DNA of 21,085 bases from CAYPHJ01 sp964410485 (GCA_964410485.1 CAYPHJ010000082.1:1-21085); one strand, 5' to 3'. Positions 8,166-15,878 are shown, counted from the stretch's first letter. Notes: generated from the sequence alone by a model not told the origin. Numbers and translations are program-made.

Positions 8166-8639
8166 ATGAAGAACGGACTGACCTTTGAGTGCTTTCATCC
8201 CGGTGATCGCTTTGTCACCGGCCGGCGCACCATCACCGAGCACGATATCTTACAGTTTGTCTGTCTTGTGGGGCTTACGGAGCCCTTGTTTCTCGATATG
8301 GAATATATCCGCAACGAGAGCCTCTATGGTGAGCGGATCGCGCCAGGAAGTCTGACGTTTGGCATGGCCGAAGGATTGACCGTGCAGACCGGAATCATTC
8401 ACGGCACGGGTCTGGCGTTTGCCGGACTGGACCGCATGAAGCTGTTTGCACCGGTGAAGGTTGGGGACACAATTCAAGTGGAAATTGAGGTTCTTGACAC
8501 AAGGCCTGTACCTGCTCGCGGCGGCGGCATTGTGCGCTACCGCCAGTGGGTGAAGAATCAGCGCAGCGAAACGGTCATGGAATACGATGTGGCGCGCTTA
8601 ATTCGCGGCACGAAAGAACAGCAAGCGGTTAAGGAGTGA
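8166..8639 (+). CDS. MaoC-like hotdog-fold protein lacking the hydratase dyad
   Basis: 157 residues with a single hotdog domain. RTITEHDILQFVCLVG, YGERIAPGSLTFGMAEGL and the C-terminal FAPVKVGDTIQVEIEVLD are typical of MaoC/R-specific enoyl-CoA hydratases. The hydratase motif GDxNPxH reads GLTEPLF (36-42), so the catalytic Asp and His are Leu37 and Phe42 and the Asn is Glu39. Classical enoyl-CoA hydration is therefore doubtful. It could be a structural or acyl-CoA-binding partner, or use other residues. Its place between the CoA-transferase and LLM oxidoreductase genes suggests a CoA-ester substrate. No Shine-Dalgarno sequence precedes the ATG. The fold assignment is sure; the function is not. 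Confidence 0.8.
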   Translation: MKNGLTFECFHPGDRFVTGRRTITEHDILQFVCLVGLTEPLFLDMEYIRNESLYGERIAPGSLTFGMAEGLTVQTGIIHGTGLAFAGLDRMKLFAPVKVGDTIQVEIEVLDTRPVPARGGGIVRYRQWVKNQRSETVMEYDVARLIRGTKEQQAVKE

Positions 8640-8643
8640 CGGC

Positions 8644-9615
8644 GTGAGCGCAAACAAGGGTGTTAGCTTCGGTGTCTTGCTCCCGACACGAGAAGCGGTC
8701 ATGGCGGGTAGAACCGAGCCCTCGAGCATTTTTGAGTTAGCCGATCGCGCGGAAGCGTTTGGGTTTCATTCCGTTTGGGTCGGCGACAGTCTGACTGCCA
8801 GACCTCGCATAGAAGCGTTAACGACTTTGGCTGCCGTGGGCGCAAGGACCCGCCGGGTGCGTCTCGGCACGGCCATTTTTTTGGCCGCGCTCAGGCATCC
8901 TGTTCTGCTCGCGTATCAACTCGCGAGCCTCGATTGGCTTAGCCATGGCCGCGTCGATTTAGGCGTCGGTTATGGGCGCCCGAACGAGCCGAGCCAGGAG
9001 CATGAATTTGAGATTTTTGGGCTGCGTGCGGCTGCGCGAATGAAAATGACCGAAGAGCTGGTGCAGGTGATGCGCCGCCTGTGGCGCGAGGACGACGTCT
9101 CTCATGCCGGGGTTTTTACACGATTCGAACACGTCACCTTGGCGCCGAAACCGGCGCAATCCGGCGGCATACCGATCTGGTTGGCGTCCAATAACGTTGA
9201 GCCAGGTCTGCGGCGCGTCGCCCGAATGGGCGATGGATGGTTGAACAACATCACAAGCCCTGACACATATCGTGAGTGCTGGGAAAAAATCCGTACGTAC
9301 GCGGACGAAGCCGGGCGTTCACCAGACGTGATTTGCCCGGGGCTTTATTTCACCCTGGCCGCCGGTGGCAAGGCTGCAGTGTCCGAGGGTAAAATCTTCA
9401 TCGCGCAATACTACAATCGACCGTTTGAGGCGGTTTCAAAAGCGATGCTGTGTGTTTGCGGTTCCTGGGATCACGTATTGGATCATATTGAGGCTTATCG
9501 CGCAGCCGGCGCGCGAACAGTCATTTTGCGATTTGCAACGTCGGACCAAATGTCACACCTGGAGGCCTGCGCGGAGTCACTCAATCGCCGCGGATTATTA
9601 ACGGAAGGATCATAG
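8644..9615 (+). CDS. LLM class F420/FMN-dependent oxidoreductase (luciferase-like)
   Basis: 323 residues. The N-terminal strand VSFGVLLPTRE, then FELADRAEAFGFHSVWVGDSL, VRLGTAIFLAALRHPVLLAYQLASLDWLS and GRVDLGVGYGRP are the classic beta/alpha barrel elements of the bacterial luciferase-like family. Members use reduced FMN or F420 to oxidise or reduce organic substrates; the cofactor cannot be assigned here. The GTG start lies 4 bases after the MaoC stop, and AAGGAG overlaps the end of that gene, so the two are coupled. It is the last gene of the plus-strand catabolic run. It could be a monooxygenase step or a dehydrogenase. Confidence 0.87.
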   Translation: MSANKGVSFGVLLPTREAVMAGRTEPSSIFELADRAEAFGFHSVWVGDSLTARPRIEALTTLAAVGARTRRVRLGTAIFLAALRHPVLLAYQLASLDWLSHGRVDLGVGYGRPNEPSQEHEFEIFGLRAAARMKMTEELVQVMRRLWREDDVSHAGVFTRFEHVTLAPKPAQSGGIPIWLASNNVEPGLRRVARMGDGWLNNITSPDTYRECWEKIRTYADEAGRSPDVICPGLYFTLAAGGKAAVSEGKIFIAQYYNRPFEAVSKAMLCVCGSWDHVLDHIEAYRAAGARTVILRFATSDQMSHLEACAESLNRRGLLTEGS

Positions 9616-9641
9616 ACCAACTTGTAGCGCCTGCTACTTCC

Positions 9642-9666
9642 TTGCCCCTCTTGCAAAACGGGGCAA
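9642..9666. terminator. Hairpin between convergent genes, possible bidirectional terminator
   Basis: TTGCCCC (9642-9648) pairs with GGGGCAA (9660-9666) across an 11-base loop in the 82-bp gap between the convergent LLM and MDR genes. The stem is GC-rich and well placed. There is no U-tract on either side, so an intrinsic terminator is not certain. Confidence 0.4.
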
Positions 9667-9697
9667 CGGGGACGCCAGCAAGACATTGTTCAACCGG

Positions 9698-10735
9698 TCA
9701 CTCGGCGATCTGCAGCACGACCTTTCCGAACTGCTTAGCTTCGGCAAGATAGCTCTGAGCTGCGGCGGCTTCTTTCAACAAAAACACGCGGTCCACGATA
9801 GGCTTAAGCTGCGCCGTCTTCAAGAAGCTCAGAACCTGGCGAAACTCTTCCCGACTGCCGAGCGTCGAGCCATAGGTCCTCAAGTGCTTCGAAACAATAG
9901 CCGTTAGATCGTCCTCCGGCTGCCCTCCGGCTGTCGCGCCGCATGTAACGAGACGGCCACCCGGTGCGAGCGACGCAAGGCTTTTTTGCCACACTTCGCC
10001 AGCTACAGTATCGACCACGATGTCCACTCCCCGGCCATCCGTAATAGCCTTCACTTCTTGAACAAAGTCCCTTTCTTTGTGATTGATGCCGTGGTCTGCG
10101 CCATGCTCTCGCGCCAGCCTCAGTTTGGCATGGCTGCCGGAAGTCACGATCACGCGCGCACCAAGTTTTTTTGCCAACTGCAGCGCGGCGCTCGCCACTC
10201 CTCCGCCGACGCCGATAACTAGGACGGTTTCTCCGGGCACGAGTCGCGCGTTGGTGATCAACATCCGCCAGAGCGTGATGAATACCAGAGGAAAAGCTGC
10301 AGCTTGCTGAAACGAAAACCGGCCGGGAATCGGGAAACAGTTCTTTGCGGGTAACTTTACGAACTCGGCGTATGTTCCATCGAGCCGCTCCCCCAAACAG
10401 CTGATGTGGAGGCACATAAAATCCCGGCCCGCGAGGCAAAACTCGCATGCGCCGCAACCGTTGTAGGGGTAAAGACACACCTCATCGCCGGGCCTTACAT
10501 TTTCCACATCCGGACCTGTCTGCACTACGACACCGGCTCCATCCGCTCCCAATATGTGCGGCATTGCTATCACCATTCCTGTAACGCCAAGCCGGGTCCA
10601 GAGGTCGATATGATTGAGCGCGGCGAAATTAAGTTTGACGATCACCTCATCGCGTGAGGATATAGTTGGCTCTGGGGCGTCCTCATAACGAAGGGTTTCA
10701 ATACCCCCGTGCTCGTGTATACGAACAGACTTCAA
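9698..10735 (-). CDS. MDR-superfamily zinc-type alcohol dehydrogenase/quinone reductase-like protein
   Basis: 345 residues of the medium-chain dehydrogenase/reductase type. The structural zinc lobe is intact: CGACEFCLAGRDFMC gives Cys94, 97, 100 and 108. The NAD(P) Rossmann motif is VLVIGVGGGVASAALQLAKKLGA. The catalytic zinc site appears lost: the first Cys position is Asn41 in ALNHIDLW, and the GHE motif is GAD (63-65), which moves it toward the quinone/enoyl reductase side of the superfamily. The TTG start is supported by GGAGG 9 bases upstream. It begins 16 bases after the upstream cyclotransferase-like gene, the last of a minus-strand operon with the monooxygenase. NAD(P)H-dependent reduction of an enone or quinone is the best guess. 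Confidence 0.85.
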   Translation of the reverse strand: MKSVRIHEHGGIETLRYEDAPEPTISSRDEVIVKLNFAALNHIDLWTRLGVTGMVIAMPHILGADGAGVVVQTGPDVENVRPGDEVCLYPYNGCGACEFCLAGRDFMCLHISCLGERLDGTYAEFVKLPAKNCFPIPGRFSFQQAAAFPLVFITLWRMLITNARLVPGETVLVIGVGGGVASAALQLAKKLGARVIVTSGSHAKLRLAREHGADHGINHKERDFVQEVKAITDGRGVDIVVDTVAGEVWQKSLASLAPGGRLVTCGATAGGQPEDDLTAIVSKHLRTYGSTLGSREEFRQVLSFLKTAQLKPIVDRVFLLKEAAAAQSYLAEAKQFGKVVLQIAE

Positions 10736-10751
10736 AGGTCTTGGCCTCCGG

Positions 10752-11168
10752 TCAGTGGTTAACGCAGTCTCTCAAGGCGCGAAAAATCGCCTCGGACCGA
10801 ATCAGCTCGAGCCCGACGGTCGGTCGATTGTAGAGGTACAGCCAAGTGGACACTCTGCTGCTATTTCCGAGGCAGACGTCTTGAAGCACACGGATGTATT
10901 CAGTCGGTTGCGGCACGTCCGGAGTGCATCCCTCGTACTGATCCACCCGCTCTAGCACAACCGTCGGCTCCGCGAGCCGGTACAGTTCCCCATAAACTTT
11001 GTCTAAAGGATTATCAGACGGAACAACGCCGGGGTACAGGCCAATCTTGTACAGTTTTCCCCGGTAAACCGCTGCGCCAACAAAAGTTGCCTGCCGCCGA
11101 AGGAGTTGATGGACTTGGCCATCCGCCTTTTGCCGAAGGGTGCCGTAAACGAAAAGGTGTTGTGCCAT
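10752..11168 (-). CDS. Gamma-glutamylcyclotransferase-like (AIG2/GGCT fold) protein
   Basis: 138 residues, close to family length. The signature FVYGTLR stands at residues 6-12 (the YGTL substrate loop), and the catalytic-type Glu79 lies in RVDQYEG. Family members cyclise gamma-glutamyl amines to 5-oxoproline or act on related adducts. It sits 24 bases after the monooxygenase stop and 16 before the MDR gene. It may handle a glutathione- or glutamyl-linked intermediate of that pathway, or be a housekeeping passenger. No clear Shine-Dalgarno precedes the ATG. Confidence 0.8.
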   Translation of the reverse strand: MAQHLFVYGTLRQKADGQVHQLLRRQATFVGAAVYRGKLYKIGLYPGVVPSDNPLDKVYGELYRLAEPTVVLERVDQYEGCTPDVPQPTEYIRVLQDVCLGNSSRVSTWLYLYNRPTVGLELIRSEAIFRALRDCVNH

Positions 11169-11192
11169 CGTAGCAGGTTGAGCGCTGAATAA

Positions 11193-12653
11193 TTATACGA
11201 TTGCGTCGTCATAGCTTTCCAGGCAACGATCGACGAGCGCTTCCGCCGCCGCCCAATCAAAGGTGCGAAATTCACGGCCCTGGATCGCAGCCGGCTCCCC
11301 CGCATAAAACATTTCGTACTGGAGATGACGCGAGCCAAACTCTGAGCCAAGCGCGTCCCACAAAAGCTTCAGCAGCTTGACCCGTTCGCGGGCCCCTGCT
11401 CGTGGCCAGCGAACGTAGCGCTCGATATCTGCCGCCGAGCCTGGTGTGCGCAACTCGGCAACTGTTGCCGGCAGCTGGATCAGGCTGCCGCCCATCAGTT
11501 GACGGATCTGGTTAAGGAACGGCGGATACATGGCCTGCTGGAATACCTGACTGGCATACAGCAAGGAGTCCTTGGGCCGCATCACGCCGAACTCATCAGC
11601 GTCCGCCGCCACCTCGGCGCCCAGAATCATTCCCTCGACTAGCGAAACGCGAGTGGCGAGGTCGCCGAGTTGCGCCACAGTTTCGGCAGTGGCCGAGCGC
11701 CCGCTCAAGTCCATGCAGCGCTTGACCAGTCCCACGAGAAACTGCAGCTTGGCCAACGATCGGATATGTGACTGCGTATTGCCTAGCACATGCGCGGCGG
11801 TGACGCTAAATTGCCCTGCTGTCAGCTCCAGGTTCTTGTAGATGAAAACATGTTCCCAAGGAACGAAGACGTTGTCGAACACGACCAATGAATCGGTCTC
11901 ATCCAAGCGGCTGGACAGTGGATAATCGAAAACGCTGGTCGGTCCTAGCGCGTACGGTCGCCTAGGGTAGAGTTTCAGACCGGGTGCGCCGGTGGGTACC
12001 ACGCACGAGATGGCGTAGTCCTCATCGCCAGGCTTGAGCGGCAAAATCACCGTTACCAGCACGTAATCCGACATCACGGAGCCCGTGCCAAGCATCTGGG
12101 CTCCGCGGATCACGATACCGTTCTCGCGCTCTGCGGCCACACCCGCGTAAAGATAGGGCTCGACCTGCTGGTGCGCCGGTTTGGCGCGATCCACGGTCGG
12201 ATGGACGATGACATAACTGACATACAGGTCTTCGTCGGCAGCCTTGGCGGCAAAGCGTGCCAGATTGTCTGCAAACTGCTGCCCGCCCCGAGCATAGAAT
12301 GCGGCGGAGCCGGCGAATCCCGCAAAAAATGACGCCACATGGTCCGGCGAGCGACCCAGGAAGCCGTAGCTCGCATCGGCCCAGAATTTGATCGCGCGCC
12401 GGCGCGCGGCCAAATCATCGCGCGAGCGCGGCACGAGCCAGCACTTGTTAACCGGCTTCCCATCACGCGGTGAAGGATAGGTCATTAGATCGCGGTTGCG
12501 TGGTTCATAGGCGAGATCGTAGAGTCGTGCTACTGTACGTACTCCAGCCGCGAAGGCCGGGTGAGTTGTGACATCCGTAACCCGCTCGCCGTTCAAGCGC
12601 ACCGTGCGCCCATCTCGTAAACCGCGTACGTATTCGTTACCCGTCCGCGTCAC
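11193..12653 (-). CDS. HpaB-family FADH2-dependent aromatic monooxygenase (large component)
   Basis: 486 residues. It matches the 4-hydroxyphenylacetate 3-monooxygenase oxygenase component, which hydroxylates phenols ortho to the OH using FADH2 from a partner reductase. The start RTGNEYVRGLRDGR, then VTDVTTHPAFAAG, YGFLGRSPDH, DNVFVPWEHVFIYK, VLGNTQSHIRSLAKLQF and the late MGGSLIQLPA are typical. The related 4-hydroxybutyryl-CoA dehydratase is unlikely because its Fe-S cysteines are not seen. The GTG at 12651-12653 is chosen because GGAGG is 4 bases upstream and homology starts there; a GTG at 12668 would add five residues. No HpaC-type flavin reductase is in the window. The presence of RTG...GR and GRSPDH argues for an active enzyme; the phenol is unknown. 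Confidence 0.88.
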   Translation of the reverse strand: MTRTGNEYVRGLRDGRTVRLNGERVTDVTTHPAFAAGVRTVARLYDLAYEPRNRDLMTYPSPRDGKPVNKCWLVPRSRDDLAARRRAIKFWADASYGFLGRSPDHVASFFAGFAGSAAFYARGGQQFADNLARFAAKAADEDLYVSYVIVHPTVDRAKPAHQQVEPYLYAGVAAERENGIVIRGAQMLGTGSVMSDYVLVTVILPLKPGDEDYAISCVVPTGAPGLKLYPRRPYALGPTSVFDYPLSSRLDETDSLVVFDNVFVPWEHVFIYKNLELTAGQFSVTAAHVLGNTQSHIRSLAKLQFLVGLVKRCMDLSGRSATAETVAQLGDLATRVSLVEGMILGAEVAADADEFGVMRPKDSLLYASQVFQQAMYPPFLNQIRQLMGGSLIQLPATVAELRTPGSAADIERYVRWPRAGARERVKLLKLLWDALGSEFGSRHLQYEMFYAGEPAAIQGREFRTFDWAAAEALVDRCLESYDDAIV

Positions 12654-12698
12654 GCCGCCTCCATACACCGCTGTAAATCAACTTGGCCGGGCGGCAGC

Positions 12699-13487
12699 TC
12701 ACGTTTTTTCCTCGAGCTTCTCATTAGATTCGCCCGCGGGTTTAAGGGCAACAAATCGCAAGCGGACATAGTCGGCCACCCACTTTCCGTTTTCACTGCA
12801 CAGAACCGGGCGCAGTACCTCAACGACATGAGAGATCAATTGCTCTCTTTCGGCTGCTGGCAGCAAGGATGTGTACGGTTGAGCAAACATCTCCAACCAC
12901 GAGTGTAAATCCCCCGGCAAAGACGTCGGCCGGGGCAGCAAAGCAATTGTCTGCACCGTGAAACCTCTGGCCTCCAGAAAGGTTTTGTATTCCTCAGGGC
13001 GAGGGAAAAACCAGGGATTGGTTACCAGGATGCCGCGTAATAAAAGTGCGGACTCGAGCGTATCAATGATGGTGGCGACATTTCCCCAGCCGCCGAATTC
13101 ACCCACAAAGCGTCCGTGGGGTTTGAGCGAGCGCCAGACTCCGTCAATTACATTTCTTGGGTTTTGCATCCAGTGAAGCGCTGCATTTGAAAATACAGCG
13201 TCGAACTCTTCGTAAAACTCGAGTGCCTCTCCGTCCATGAGTTGCGCGTTGAGGCCCAACGATTTGGCTACCGCGATCATTTCTCTGCTTGAATCGACAC
13301 CGACTACTTCACAGCCAAATTCTAAAAGTTTAGCGGTTAGCGCGCCATCGCCGCAACCCAAATCGAGAATGCGCTCGCCGGGCCGGGGCGCTAGCAGCTC
13401 GACAACCGGCATTGCGAGGTCGGCGACAAACCGGGCGGTCTCGGCGTAATGACCAGGATTCCATCGCTGTTGGTTCGATACGGCCAT
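12699..13487 (-). CDS. SAM-dependent class I methyltransferase (Tam/UbiE-like)
   Basis: 262 residues. Motif I is ERILDLGCGDGALT (about residues 38-51), motif II is VVGVDSS, and FDAVFSNAALHWM and WRSLKPHGRFVGEFGG complete a Rossmann methyltransferase resembling trans-aconitate methyltransferase and UbiE/COQ5-type enzymes. The C-terminal cap (PRPTSLPGDLHSWLEMFA) is also Tam-like. The substrate is unknown; small carboxylates and quinones are methylated in the family. ATG 13487 is preferred by homology (NQQRWNPGHYAE), though no Shine-Dalgarno is visible; an in-frame TTG at 13502 is the alternative. It is first in the minus-strand group, 45 bases before the monooxygenase, and diverges from the USP-cNMP gene. 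Confidence 0.82.
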   Translation of the reverse strand: MAVSNQQRWNPGHYAETARFVADLAMPVVELLAPRPGERILDLGCGDGALTAKLLEFGCEVVGVDSSREMIAVAKSLGLNAQLMDGEALEFYEEFDAVFSNAALHWMQNPRNVIDGVWRSLKPHGRFVGEFGGWGNVATIIDTLESALLLRGILVTNPWFFPRPEEYKTFLEARGFTVQTIALLPRPTSLPGDLHSWLEMFAQPYTSLLPAAEREQLISHVVEVLRPVLCSENGKWVADYVRLRFVALKPAGESNEKLEEKT

Positions 13488-13614
13488 AAGGAAGCTAATC
13501 AACGCGGCGATTGAGGACCCAGATCGCGCTTCGAAACGAGGCGATGCTCACGCCGCCTATAACGTAGTCGAACCACGGGGACAGCGCAACCTTGCACAGT
13601 CGCGTACGCTTGCG

Positions 13615-13643
13615 TTGACGAAGATCAGGGGCCATGGTATAAA
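13615..13643 (+). promoter_or_regulatory. Strong sigma70-type promoter for the USP-cNMP gene
   Basis: TTGACG (13615-13620) and TATAAA (13638-13643) are separated by exactly 17 bases, each one mismatch from consensus. The predicted transcript starts near 13650 and gives a 5' leader of about 45 bases before the ATG at 13695, which follows a purine-rich GAGAGGAGAG. This is the clearest promoter in the window. Confidence 0.75.
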
Positions 13644-13694
13644 GCGCCGGCTTTGACCGCCCGTACTATTCGCGACCGGCCTGAGAGGAGAGAC

Positions 13695-14960
13695 ATGTTC
13701 CGGAAAATTCTTTTAGCGATCAATTCTTCAGACCAGGCTGACGGAGCGGTTCTTTACGCATCCCAACTGGCCAAAGGATTTGCGATTCCAGTGGTATTGC
13801 TCCAAGTCGGCGGCCCCGAAAAGGGCTTCCGGGAGGCGGGGAGTATTTTGAGTGCCGCTGCCCGCCTCTCAGCGGATCGCGTTTCGGTAGAATCGCTGAC
13901 CGCAACAGGGAATCCGGCAGACGATATTCTCGGCAGTGCTGCGCAGCGTGGTTGCGAGCTCATTGTCACGTCACCTCAGATAGGTGTTGGCGAAGGCAAG
14001 GGGCTGGGAAACATAGCTGCTGAGGTCCTACGGCGCGTTCAGGTGCCACTACTGTTAGTTCCCCACGGATATTCTCACGGTGCGACAAAGATGATCGTTT
14101 CGCTCGACGGCTCGACCCTGGCCGAAGTTGCCCTACCCTACGCCGAAGAAATCGCCAGGAGACTGAGCGTGCCCATCTGCCTGGCGCGCGCGTACCAGCC
14201 TTGGCTGCTCCCGATAACTGGGATTGAGGGATACGCGTATGTCGGAACCAGCGACATTGAAGCCGCTGAGAACGACGCGACCGAATATTTGCGAGGGGTA
14301 GCCTCCCGCCTTGACTCCGCCGGCCAGCCCGTGGTTTGTCAGGCCTTTCCGGGAACAGCAGCAGAGGCCATCATGGGCTTCGCGGGGCGCAACCCCGGCG
14401 GCGTAATCATCTTGACGACGCACGGGAGATCGGGACTTGCCCGCTGGGTGCTGGGCAGCGTGACTGAAGAGATGGCGAGTTTCACCAGCAATCCAATCTT
14501 GATCATCCCTCATAAGTTCGGCGTTAAATACGCCCGGGGCATAACAGAACTGCTGCAGCAAACGCCGCTGTTCTCCGGGGTGCGCGAAACGGAACTCAAC
14601 GAACTGGCGCAGGTTGCGCGCGTCCGAAAGTTCGCTTCAGGAGATGAAGTCGTTCGAGAAGGTGACCAGGGCAGTGAGTTTTTCATCATCTCGTCGGGCC
14701 ACGTGCATGTGATCAAGGCCGGAGAACCGGAAGAGACTCAAGTTGCGATACTTGGCCCCGGTGACTTCTTCGGCGAGCTGTCTCTCCTGGATCATGAGCC
14801 ACGCTCGGCAACAGTCAAAGCCGTTGGGGATGTCGAGTGCGTGTCGATCAACAGAACCGATTTTTCGGAACAGCTCAACAAGCATCCCCAGATTGCCGCC
14901 ATGATGTTACCTGCTCTTGCCAGGCGGCTTCGCCGTGCAATGGCTCGGTCGGTAGATTAG
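13695..14960 (+). CDS. Tandem universal stress protein fused to a C-terminal cyclic-nucleotide-binding domain
   Basis: 421 residues in three parts. USP domain 1 (1-125) starts MFRKILLAINSS but has a degenerate nucleotide loop. USP domain 2 (132-272) begins KMIVSLDGSTLAE and keeps the ATP-type loop THGRSGLARWVLGS. After a short linker comes a cNMP-binding domain (291-412) starting PLFSGVRETELNELA, with the phosphate-binding cassette FFGELSLLDHEPRSATV containing Glu361 and Arg370, the residues that hold the ribose and phosphate of cAMP or cGMP in CAP/PKA-type domains. There is no DNA-binding helix-turn-helix and no membrane segment, so it is probably a soluble ligand-controlled stress protein. 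The start is fixed by GAGAGGAGAG upstream. USP-cNMP fusions are uncommon relative to USP alone. Its partner is unknown. Confidence 0.88.
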   Translation: MFRKILLAINSSDQADGAVLYASQLAKGFAIPVVLLQVGGPEKGFREAGSILSAAARLSADRVSVESLTATGNPADDILGSAAQRGCELIVTSPQIGVGEGKGLGNIAAEVLRRVQVPLLLVPHGYSHGATKMIVSLDGSTLAEVALPYAEEIARRLSVPICLARAYQPWLLPITGIEGYAYVGTSDIEAAENDATEYLRGVASRLDSAGQPVVCQAFPGTAAEAIMGFAGRNPGGVIILTTHGRSGLARWVLGSVTEEMASFTSNPILIIPHKFGVKYARGITELLQQTPLFSGVRETELNELAQVARVRKFASGDEVVREGDQGSEFFIISSGHVHVIKAGEPEETQVAILGPGDFFGELSLLDHEPRSATVKAVGDVECVSINRTDFSEQLNKHPQIAAMMLPALARRLRRAMARSVD

Positions 14961-15087
14961 TGCTCTGGCTGCTACGATCGGTCCAAACTGGACGCAAAGT
15001 AAGTCGCTCGCCTATCAACAACAAATGCTACTCGCCCCACCTAGCTAACTACGGCGGAACCACCGAGATCTTCCGTCCCGCAGCCGG

Positions 15088-15453
15088 GTGGTAAAAAGTT
15101 CCAGCCAACCGAACCAGTGCCTTGCATCATTGCGCTGGAGAACGAGCGTCCGGGTCGGCTACGTCTGCGCAGAAATCCTTTCTGTGGCGACGGTTGAAAA
15201 GGCGGATCTGATTGTCATGGCCCGCCTGTTGTCCGCAAGCGTTTCCGAACGGGTGAGCCGCGAAGCCCCCTGCCCGGTCCTCCCCGCCGCAGATCGTATA
15301 CCTCCAGTCGACAGGAGGGCCGACAATTTTGCAGGGAATCCTGGAAGGTTTGTAGTGCGAGTTCCCGCCGTCACCGATATACCCGGTCGGGTGTTACAAC
15401 TGAACCAGAAAAAGGAAACTTCAAATGAAACAGCAAAAGCAAACTATTCCTGA
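15088..15453 (+). pseudogene. Decayed UspA-like fragment
   Basis: Within an otherwise unconvincing open frame, residues about 28-70 read EILSVATVEKADLIVMA then RLLSASVSERVSREAPCPVL, which is the C-terminal part of a universal stress protein. The segment that normally joins these halves (about eight residues containing the THGRSGL nucleotide loop) is missing. Nothing recognisable as the N-terminal half precedes it in 14961-15087, and the frame then continues 60 or so nonsensical residues into the next gene. A broken UspA relic beside an intact two-domain USP gene is the best reading. The rest of 14961-15424 shows nothing else recognisable. Confidence 0.5.
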
Positions 15454-15688
15454 CTTGTCCCACCAGATTCGCAATCGACTGACCTGCATCATGCTGGGCA
15501 CAGACATCCTTCGGTTTAAGCTCCAAAGGTTTCTCTCAGAAGAACAGCGGGACGAGTTTCATAAAATCAATATAGCTGCGGAAGAGATTCGCCGCAGATT
15601 GGAGGACCTGCTTGATCTTGCTGGGCTCGGAAAACTCGCGGAGTCCCATGTTTCGGGGAAAGGAACAGACCGCCCGATCGGCACCTAG
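15425..15688 (+). CDS. Free-standing HisKA/DHp-like H-box protein
   Basis: 87 residues. DLSHQIRNRLTCIMLGTDIL (10-29) resembles the H-box of histidine kinases, with His13 at the phosphoacceptor position. The rest, LSEEQRDEFHKINIAAEEIRRRLEDLLDLAGLG, fits the second helix of the dimerising hairpin. No ATPase (HATPase_c) domain follows: the frame stops and the next 500 bases hold no N/G1/G2 boxes. A clear AAGGA lies about 9 bases before the ATG. It may be a truncated kinase, or a small phosphorelay or dimerising peptide acting with kinases elsewhere. It sits between USP genes and the Ppx/GppA operon, which includes the phosphohistidine phosphatase SixA. The domain likeness is seen; function is inference. 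Confidence 0.6.
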   Translation: MKQQKQTIPDLSHQIRNRLTCIMLGTDILRFKLQRFLSEEQRDEFHKINIAAEEIRRRLEDLLDLAGLGKLAESHVSGKGTDRPIGT

Positions 15689-15755
15689 CGCCCTTTCATT
15701 GTAACCCTCGATTCTTGCCGCGGTTTCCGTTGGACCTGCCGATTTTCTCGAATGG

Positions 15756-15878
15756 ATGATCATCATCCTGATCGCTTTTTCTATTTGGAGAGGCAAGATT
15801 CAAGGCAATCGGCGGAACAGCAATTTGAACCGTCGCCATACCCCGAGTCCGCCGCCCGAGCCTATAGGACGACAGTAA
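15756..15878 (+). CDS. Possible 40-residue single-pass membrane peptide
   Basis: The frame reads MIIILIAFSIWRGKIQGN and ends in a PSPPPEP tail before TAA. Extending upstream without a start codon to 15705 adds PADFLEW, which also looks protein-like, so it may be the remnant of a longer membrane protein. There is no ribosome binding site and no known relative comes to mind. Kept only as a weak candidate. Confidence 0.2.
   Translation: MIIILIAFSIWRGKIQGNRRNSNLNRRHTPSPPPEPIGRQ

Noticed and set aside
9804..10478. 224-codon minus-strand frame inside the MDR gene
   Set aside because: Out-of-frame shadow; the MDR frame has clear zinc and Rossmann motifs.
11193..12653. 4-hydroxybutyryl-CoA dehydratase
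   Set aside because: Same superfamily, but the Fe-S cluster cysteines are not present while the HpaB monooxygenase motifs are.
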